Assembly (NCBI RefSeq): GCF_042477335.2
Contig: NC_091245.1
Span: 87,954,501 to 88,018,500, forward strand
Source of the DNA: Ovis canadensis
Taxonomy: Eukaryota; Chordata; Mammalia; Artiodactyla; Bovidae
Reading direction: 5' to 3'
DNA: 64,000 nucleotides
A model generated the notes under the pieces. The model saw only the letters and a list, made by a program, of their open reading frames with translations, was not told where the DNA came from and made no database searches. This document shows, one piece after another, positions 48,601-57,600 of the stretch (position 1 is the stretch's first letter; each line of letters opens with the position of its first letter). Position numbers and translations under genes: made by a program.

Positions 48601-51600
48601 TGGGAACGGAGGCTGGAGGGCTTTGGGAGGGTCCTGTTGCTGCCGATGGTCCTGATACCTTGGTGTCCCCCAGGTTCCCCGCTGTACAACAATGAGCCAT
48701 TTGCCATCATGCTCTTTGGGATGGTGACCAAATTTTGCAGTGGCCATGCGCCTCACTTCCCCATGAAAAAGGTTCTCTTGCTGCTCTGGAAGACAGTGTT
48801 GGTGAGCACTTCCTTGAAGGGGAACTCAGGTGCTAGGGGACGGGGTGGAGGGAGACTTTCACTGTGTATCCTTTTGGATATTGAATTATATGAATACATA
48901 ACTGCTTTAGTTGAAAAAAAACTCTGAAAGAAGGGTCCTGGAAGGAAAGGACAAAAAAGTGTCACTTTGGGCTCACAGCAGCCAAAGAGGACTTGGTGTT
49001 TGAATCAGAATAGGTGGTTGGTTCCCTGGTTTCTGGAAACTGTTTTCTGCAACCATGTAACACCTTCTCCCCAGACAGGCTGCTCTTGAACCTGGAGCTT
49101 GTAAAATGATTGGAGGCAAGATTAAAGCTGGGGTAATGGGGCCCCTCAGTCAGATGTCACTGGAAGGAAGAAAGGTTGAGCCCTGAGCCTACATTAGCCT
49201 CAGGGTATGGTGCAAAAGCTTGCTTTCTTTCTAGCTAGGGAAGGATTGGGTCCAGGAAAGCAGGCTCGCCATCACCCTTGGCTTGGGGGCCATGCTCAGT
49301 AGCCAGACCCAGGCCAAACCAGGAGCCCTTTTTGCTGGGAGAACAGAGGAACTGGAGTCTGTACTCTGGTTCTCCCTGGGCCTCACCTTCCCATCTTCCA
49401 TAATGGGCCAACTCTGCGGAGCCAGAGCTCAATGAGTTTAGGCCCCTTTAGAGTGGTCTACACATTTCATCTTGGCCAGAAGCCTGTTGGTTGCCTATGA
49501 AACCTCATTGAAGCCAGAGTGGAAAGCAGTTGAATTGCTCAGAAGCAATGAAATGAAGCAGCCTAAAATCATTGAGCTCTACTGGGGTTTTACTTCTAGG
49601 GGGATGTTTAGATGAAGTTCTTTTGTGTGTTTTGTTTTCTTAATTTGAGCATCCAGCATTGTATTCCCAATTTAACTTCGAAAGACTAGCATTTGAGTGT
49701 CACCTACTTTTCTAGGAACCTGAAGGGTTAAGCTCTTCAGGCAGCTTTGTTACTTGATGAGTCTTGATGAGTCTGTGGGCCACACAGCCACGTGTGCTTC
49801 TGCACCAGGCTTTGTCAGCCTGTGTGTCTCTCCTCTTGACCCCCTTTCCCCTCTCCCATGATGATGTCGCTTGCTTCTCTTGGAGGTGGGCCGAGTCCCT
49901 TGTTCAGAGGTTGTGTGGTCTCTGTAAAGATGTGGTGTCACAGATGCTTTCGAGCCTGACGCAGACAGGGACTGCCTTATGGACATGTTGACCTGGCTCC
50001 ACACCTGTCTGATGCAGTGCACTCTGGGCGGCTTTGAGGAGCTGCAGAGCATGAAAGCCGAGAAGCGCGCCATCCTGGGGCTCCCCCCGCTGCCTGAGGA
50101 CAGCATCAAGGTCATCCGCAACATGAGGGCTGCCTCACCCCCGGCCTCTGCCTCCGACCTGATTGAGCAGCAGCAGAAACGGGGCCGTCGGGAGCACAAG
50201 GTGAGGGCGACAAGGTCCCCATGACTCCTGAGGGTTCTCAGGGTCCTGTGCAGGTGCAGTGGCATGGTCCCTGGATGAGCCCTAGGTTGTTGCAGGTCCC
50301 CTCTGATCAACGAGTCGGTGTGCATGCCTTAGGGCAGGGACACTGTGTCCCCAGCCCAGGGGCCAGGATCTAGTGGGCGCTTAGGACGTGGCACTTCTGA
50401 GGGACTCTGGGGCAAGAGCTGATGTGTCACTTGGGCCCAAGACCGTGACTTGCTCTCAGGTTTTTCCCACTGCTCCTGGCTCTCTTCCTACCACCTTTCT
50501 ATGTAATTGCCTCTCCAGCCTCCATGCCCCTTTCTCGTTCGTTGGTTGGCTCTTGTCTGACCTGCCTTCCCTCTGCTTTCAGGCACTGATAAAGCAGGAC
50601 AACTTGGATGCCTTCAACGAGCGGGACCCCTACAAGGCCGACGACTCTCGGGAGGAGGAGGAGGAGAACGACGACGACAGCAGTCTGGAGGGGGAGACGT
50701 TCCCCCTTGAGCGGGATGAGGTCATGCCTCCCCCAGCGCAGCACCCCCAGACCGACAGGCTGACCTGCCCGAAGGGGCTCCCGTGGGCTCCCAAGGTCAG
50801 GTGCGTCTCAGACCTCCCGAACGCTCTTCACTCCTAAAACCAGAGTCACCATTCCCGCAGGCCTGGCATCTGGCCTGAGTTGTCACATGAGGTCCTGTGC
50901 AAGGCCAGGATGTCCTTGGCCTTGGGATGAGCCTCTCTTGCCCTGGGGGATCAGGGTGCTGGCCTGGTACAAAGAGGCTCTTACGTGGCTCTCAAATCAG
51001 TAACGTGGATTAGCTCTTGGTTAGACGTGATACTAGTAAAAGGAAATACGAAAAAATTAAAACAAGGACATTTAAGTAAACCCATCTCCACTCTCCCAGG
51101 GGTTGTGTATATTTGAAAATTATAGATTAAGGAAGAATTTCTTCAGAACCATAAGATGTTTGAGACACGTGTGTGTGAATCTATGGATTTGAAGATTGCT
51201 GTATGCTTATAAATGTAATCTGTTTGAAAGGGCATCGACTTAAGAAACAGATGAACATGGGAAAAGATATAGAAGTCATTTTATTGATCTAAGTAAAGCC
51301 CCAGTTTTCGGTGATCTGTGATGGGAATACAGAACAAGTCATCAGAAAATGCAAGCTAGCCTAATGGTCTGAGACAGAACAATATGACTCATGAAAAAAT
51401 GAGTAGTTTACAGCTGTAATTGGAAATTTCATAAATATCTGAGAAATTCTGTTGACAGACTTGTTATTAACATCAAGTACGCTTGAATAAAGTACGCTTT
51501 TAAGTTTGATGTAGCACCTTGATTTTATGAGTAAATTAGTTACATTTAATATGTTTTCAGAATATTGATCCAACAGCATTGTAAAGGACCTTAAAATAGT

Positions 51601-54600
51601 CTGAAGGTTTCAGTTCTTTTTTTCAAGAAGAAAAACAATTTGGGAGACTTTTTCCTTTGACTTCACCATTTCTGGACGTTCTGTGTTTTATTAACCATAA
51701 TGCCTTGAGATAACTTGTAAGAAAGCCACAGTCTTTTCTTTTGGCAGAGAGAAAGACATTGAGATGTTCCTCGAGTCCAGCCGCAGCAAGTTCATAGGTT
51801 ATACTCTGGGCAGGTGAGTATGATCTGAGTGCCTTTTAAAGAAAGGTAGTGGGAAGGTCACCCTCCCAGCCTCAGGTGTTTGAGGACCCAGACCTAACAC
51901 AGGGCCTTTGTTCTTCTCCAGTGACACGAACACAGTGGTGGGGCTGCCCAGGCCAATCCACGAAAGCATTAAGACTCTGAAACAGGTAGGTGGCTTCAGG
52001 TATGCTTTTGGCCTAGTTTGGTCCCAAGTGAGTAAAGTGAGACCATCCTGTTGGGAGAAGCTTTTTTAGACTTCTGTCTGCCTGAAGGAACCAGGCGTAG
52101 AGTAATAGGTGGACAGTGGCAGTATCCTTGAAAACACTTTTTCATGCATTTTACTTATTTTAACTGAGCGTTTTTTATTGGGTACTTACTGGGGTACCCA
52201 TTAAAGATTCTATTAACTGACAGTCGGCGTTTTAAGGGGCCTAGGAGATAGCCTCCGTTTTCCTTGCCCAAGTTCAGGGAGTTGAGTTAGAGCAGTAGGC
52301 AGGTGGAGATTCAAATGCCAGCTTGTTGCCGATGGAGTGATATGGGAGCACAGCTGCAGGAGGTGTCCTGACACCTCCCTTCCAGAGTTAGGCAGACTCA
52401 CCTGCCCAGACCAGAGAGGCCTGGAGCCCTGCTCAGCCTAGGCAAGGAGCAGAAGAGTGCACAGGCTTTTCTTTTTCCTTAAGAGAGAAGAGAAAGAGGT
52501 TGAGCGAGACTGTCCTGTTCCTCCTCCCATGCTGGCCAGTCAGGAAGGGGAGGAGTGAGTGGGCGGCGGTGGGGAGAGACCAGGGTGTTTGGTACACACG
52601 TGTCCCTCCAATGGGAGGAAACAGCACAGTGAGGAAGAGGGGTGTTCCCTAAGAGTGTATCTGCAATATAAGTGTTCATATATTTTTGAAATATAATTTT
52701 GAAATTTGTAGTACTAGGTGGGCCTCATGCAGCTAGGCTTTTTGAGTATTTGAGTCCTTGATTCTGTGTACTTGAGTCCTTGATTCTGCTTTTACGTTTC
52801 CTCCTATAGCTGTAGCTGTCTGCAAGTCCCCTCCTCTCCTTTAATTTGCCTGTTTCCCCCTAACCTGTTCTGTGCTTTCTTTATACTGGTTTTAAGAGAC
52901 AGGTGCCCACTTAGAAAAATATTTTGGGTTGGGGTTTTAGTTCAGGATCTCTGTGGTGACTTAGCCCTCTTTGAGAAGATGATGTTTGAAGAAAATTGCA
53001 TGGGGTCTTTCCCAGGTGTGGGCATTTGGCCAGAGAATGCGAGGTGTTTGCCCTAATGTCTCTCTCCCTCTCTTTGCAGCACAAGTACACATCGATTGCA
53101 GAGGTCCAGGCACAGATGGAGGAGGAGTACCTCCGCTCTCCTCTCTCAGGGGTGAGTTGGGGGCCTTCCTCAGCTCACCGGATCCCAGCCGTTCCCAGCA
53201 CTGTATAGGCCTAGGCTGCAGAGCATCCTGGCCCACCCTCACATAGCTCCCAGTCTGGCTCCCGCTGCAGGGCTGCTGCGTGTCGGGTGCAGGGGTAAGA
53301 GCACAGACTCTGGGCCCGCCACCTACCTCTCAATCCCAGCGCCACCCCTTGGTGGATGGTGACTTAGGCAAGGTACTCGATCTCCTTCTGCTTTCCCTTC
53401 CTAGCCTGTTAAATGGAAATAACAATAGTACTTTCTTCATAGAGTTGTAGTAAGGATTCATTGTGTCTTTACAAGTGAAGTACCTGGCACATTTTGTTAT
53501 TAAAAGTTTGTGATCATTATTAGCATTGTCGTTTACGTCCATACTTAGAGATTCTCCTCCAGCCAGCTAGCAGGCTGGCTCAGGAGAGCATTGTCAGGAC
53601 CAGGCTTTGTATCAGTGCCCCTTGTATGCATTGTGTTGAAAGGGAGAAGAGGAAGTTGAACAGGTCCCTGCAGAAACTCTCTACCAAGGCTTGCTCCCCA
53701 GCCTGCCACAGTACATGGTGAGTGCGCACCTCCTGAGAGCTCTGCCTGCCATGTGGTCACCGCCCCACAACAGGCCTTGAGAGCATGCCACTGGTGTCCT
53801 TGAGCCCCTCCTTTTGCCCCCTAAGCACCTCTAAAAGCACCGCCTCTCAGGAGTTTATGCTGCCTGGGGCCCTCTCAGCATGCTGTGTGAATGTCTGCTC
53901 CTTGCCAGATAGCGCTACTGAAGATCCTGCTGGCTGCAGCTCCCACCTCGAAGGCCAAAACAGACTCAATCAACATCCTAGCTGACGTCCTGCCTGAGGA
54001 GATGCCGTGAGTATCAAGTCTTGAGAGTTGAGGATGTACAGAAAGGGGACGTGTTGCTGGGTGGTGGTGGTTCTTTGTTTTGTTGTTGCTGCTGCTGCTG
54101 TTACATTAGCTCAGCTTCTCTGCAGATTAAGTTTAGGGTATTCTTGGTTTAGAAGAAAGAAAATGTACTGGGTAAAATAATTAGTTTTACTGCTTGTGGG
54201 GACACTTTCATCTGATTGGCCTGGATTCTAGTGTAAACTCTGCAACTGAGTGAATTGGAGACGTCACTTCCTCTTCCTCCTCTGTTAAATGAATAGGGCT
54301 GTGTCTGACATTTCCCCAAGTGCTCCCTTGAAAGCTATGTGCTTAGGACGTTCAGGACATACAGTTTTAGCTTCTGCACAAAAATCAGCCATTGGAGCTG
54401 GGTGTAGATTCTTTACTATTCACCAGTGAACTGGCATGAAAAATATTTTTGAACGTCCCAGGGTAATAGTGAAATCTCCAGGGGTTCTTCTTCCCTGAGG
54501 CCCTGACCTCATGTTTTTGATCTGAGAGTACAAACTCAGATCACGTTCTACTTTGAGAAGGACCTAGGCACCTGATCTCCTGCCTGCCTGCCAGGACTGC

Positions 54601-57600
54601 CCAGCTCTGAGCCTAACTCCCTGGTGGGCTGGCCACTTGAGTCTAGTGGTGACAGCCAGTGAGGGAGTAGGCGGGTTGGCTAACACCAAAGGGGATGTTA
54701 GAGAATGCCAGGGCATCTGATGGTCCTTGGAAAAAGGATTCCAGAGTCAAATATTAAATCTCCTCTTATAAAGATTTATAGTTAACTCCTTAATTAAGAA
54801 CTTAACTCCAAACTTAAGAAACTGATTTAAGTAAATGCTTCCTGAATTTATTTGACTCTGAACCCCTTTTCCCCATAACAAGAGCCATCTCAATATGCTG
54901 GTATTCCAACAGAACATGCTCTGAGAAACACAAGTACGTATGATGGCAGAAGCCTAAGGAAGATCTTGAGATGAGAAGTTCAGTTTTGGAGGAAAAGCAG
55001 GGAAATAGGCCAAGAATATGTTTGGGACATCAGAAGGAAGAAGCCAGGTGTACTGAGCTAGATTGCTTGGGAGGTGGGTGGGAGGAGCCAGGCCTAACCT
55101 CTGAGATGTCCATAGGGTGGAGGGTTAGGTGGGAGCTCTGCCCCGAGAAGGCTCAGGAGTCCTGTCTCCTGGGAGCGCCAGGCAGGAGGTGCTGCACATG
55201 CTGGGGCCTCACCCGGGGTTGTGCTTCTAGCACCACAGTGCTGCAGAGCATGAAGCTGGGAGTGGATGTGAACCGCCACAAAGAGGTCATCGTTAAGGCC
55301 ATTTCTGCCGTCCTGCTGCTGTTGCTGAAGCACTTCAAGCTGAACCACGTCTATCAGGTATCTACAGCCCCTTCCTTCTGTCCACGGGGCCAGGCCCTTG
55401 GGCAGTGCTGCTCCTCCGGCCCCAAAGAACAGAGGCTTGGCCTTCAAACCTCCCTGAGCTCTGCGCAAATGTGCAGATAAACAGTCCTCCACACGAGGCT
55501 TTTTATCACGAGAGAAAGGGTGAGATCCCAACTGCTGCTGCTGCTAAGTCTCTCCAGTCGTGTCCGACTCTGTGCGGCCCCATAGGCGGCAGCCCGGCAG
55601 GCTCCCCCGTCCCGGGGATAGGGGGCATGCTTATTTTTTCTCCTGTTGCTTTCAGTTTGAGTACATGGCCCAGCACCTGGTGTTTGCCAACTGCATCCCT
55701 TTGATCCTAAAGTTCTTCAATCAAAACATTATGTCCTACATCACTGCCAAGAACAGGTGATAAGGACCAGGGATCAGGAAGGGGTGGGTATGGCCAGATG
55801 GCAGGGCTCCTAGCTGGCCTCTTCCACTGAGCCCAGTCAGCGTCCACAAGCTGGCGCTCTGCCAAATGTCAGGACCCAAAGATGAAAGAGACGTGGTCTA
55901 TAGAAAACACCAGTTTGTCATACCTGAGTCTGGCTAGTCTCGTGACATAGGGGGCTCAGTCTGTCTGTGCCTGGGTGGGAGGGTTCTCATCCTGGGCTCT
56001 AGTACTGCCCTCAGTCCTTCTGTGTCCCCCATTCTTTTGAGGAGCCTGGCGGGGCTGCCTGCTGCTCCCAGGAGCTCGGCCATGTGCACTGTGATGGCTT
56101 GTCTGCTCTTACCCCACCCCGTCACCTGGTGCCAGCTGTACTTCACACTGTGAAACACCGCAAGCTGAGCTGTTAGCCAGACACAGTCTCCAGGAGGGGT
56201 TTGGCGTAAATTAATTGCCTTGAGAAATCGACCACCAGCCCCAGATTTATTGCTGTGAGGGATACCATGCTCTCTCCACCCCTCACAAGATTACAAGCTT
56301 GTCTCTGGCTACAAAGGGGTCTTACGAGTGCTCTCGTAGCAGGTGTTTCCCTGTCAGGGTAGACCAGACAAGGTAGATTGCTGTTTCTGCTTCGGCACGC
56401 CAGAGAGGAAAGCCAGGAGTCAGCGGCCGTTCTGCCAGGCCCCAGCCCTTGCTCATGGTGGGTGCCTTGTTCTCTTGCTCCCTGCAGCATCTCTGTCCTG
56501 GACTACCCTCACTGTGTGGTGCACGAGCTGCCAGAGCTGACTGCCGAGAGTCTGGTGAGTAGCTGGCCTCTGCCCCAGTGCTTCCTCTGGGTAAGAGCTG
56601 GACTGGAGAGCCTGCCCCCTCACCTGGGGGAAAGGTGTCTTCACAGGTCAGCTCACTGTTGAGTGCCTGGCTTTTGAAGCACTGACATTGCATAGGAGGA
56701 CCAGGAAGGGGACCTTGTAGGAACATTTGGATTTAGAAATTATTTTGTCAGGACTGTGGTCTTCAGGGGCTGCTGACCCAGAGCTCACCTGGTCGAGTTG
56801 TTTCCTTCTCCCCACGCTGGAACTCTGGGGCCACAGCTGTGAGGGAGCCTGGGTGCCCCAGGTAGTGGGGGCTGAGGCCAGAGCCCTCAATGTCATGCTC
56901 CACGTTCCCTACAGGAAGATTCTAGGGAGCACCCCCTACCCTCTGCCAGCTTCTGGGATGGCATGCCCCCGGGCTGAGGAGAGGAGAGAGTTCCTAGTGC
57001 CCACATGGAGTGACGCGCAGTGCTGAGGACATATATGGGAGGGCCTGGGAAACTGGGGGCGCCTGCAGCTGTGCAGGAGACGATGGTTGCTGGGTTTTCC
57101 CTGCAGGAAGCAGGTGACAATAACCAGTTTTGCTGGAGAAACCTCTTTTCTTGTATTAATCTGCTTCGGATCCTGAACAAGCTGACAAAATGGAAGCATT
57201 CGAGGACGATGGTGAGTCAGCACAGCCAGCAGGCATGAGTCCCGGAGCTTAAAGCAGAGTGACACACACCGGCCTGTCCCTTCACGTGGGGGCAGGGAGT
57301 GCCCAGGCTTGCTGGAGCAGCCGCATCCTCCTCACCTAACTTTCCTGTAGCCACATCTTTACATGTGGAGGTGGATCCCTGGTTCCTCGACCAGTTGAAC
57401 TGGAAGCTAGAAGAGGCTCAGTCAAGCACTGACACAAAGTCTCGTGTAATATAGAAGGAATTTTGAATAGCCTCTTAATCTCCACTGGTAACATAACCAG
57501 GGTTCTGAGAACCGTCTCAACTCTGAGTCTGTGGATGCCTCAGGTGGGGAGGCCCACTCACCCCCTGGAATTGTATGTACCTGCACATAGGGATACTTTG

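Larger units (their letters stand above)
46595..50017. other. STRIP1 introns 5-8
   Basis: Introns 46595-47362, 47432-48461, 48569-48673 and 48802-50017. MIR/L2-like pieces lie at 47090-47185 and 48160-48260; otherwise unique GC-moderate sequence without further exons. Confidence 0.55.
50801..53079. other. STRIP1 introns 10-12
   Basis: Introns 50801-51747, 51814-51921 and 51986-53079. One short tandem duplication (tgagtccttgattctg at 52751 and 52773); otherwise nothing recognised. Confidence 0.55.

Noticed and set aside
48466-48927. 153-codon frame
   Set aside because: It is STRIP1 exons 7 and 8 read through introns that happen to stay open; the spliced exons explain it.
49750-50325. 191-codon minus-strand frame
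   Set aside because: Shadow of STRIP1 exon 9 on the opposite strand; no independent evidence.
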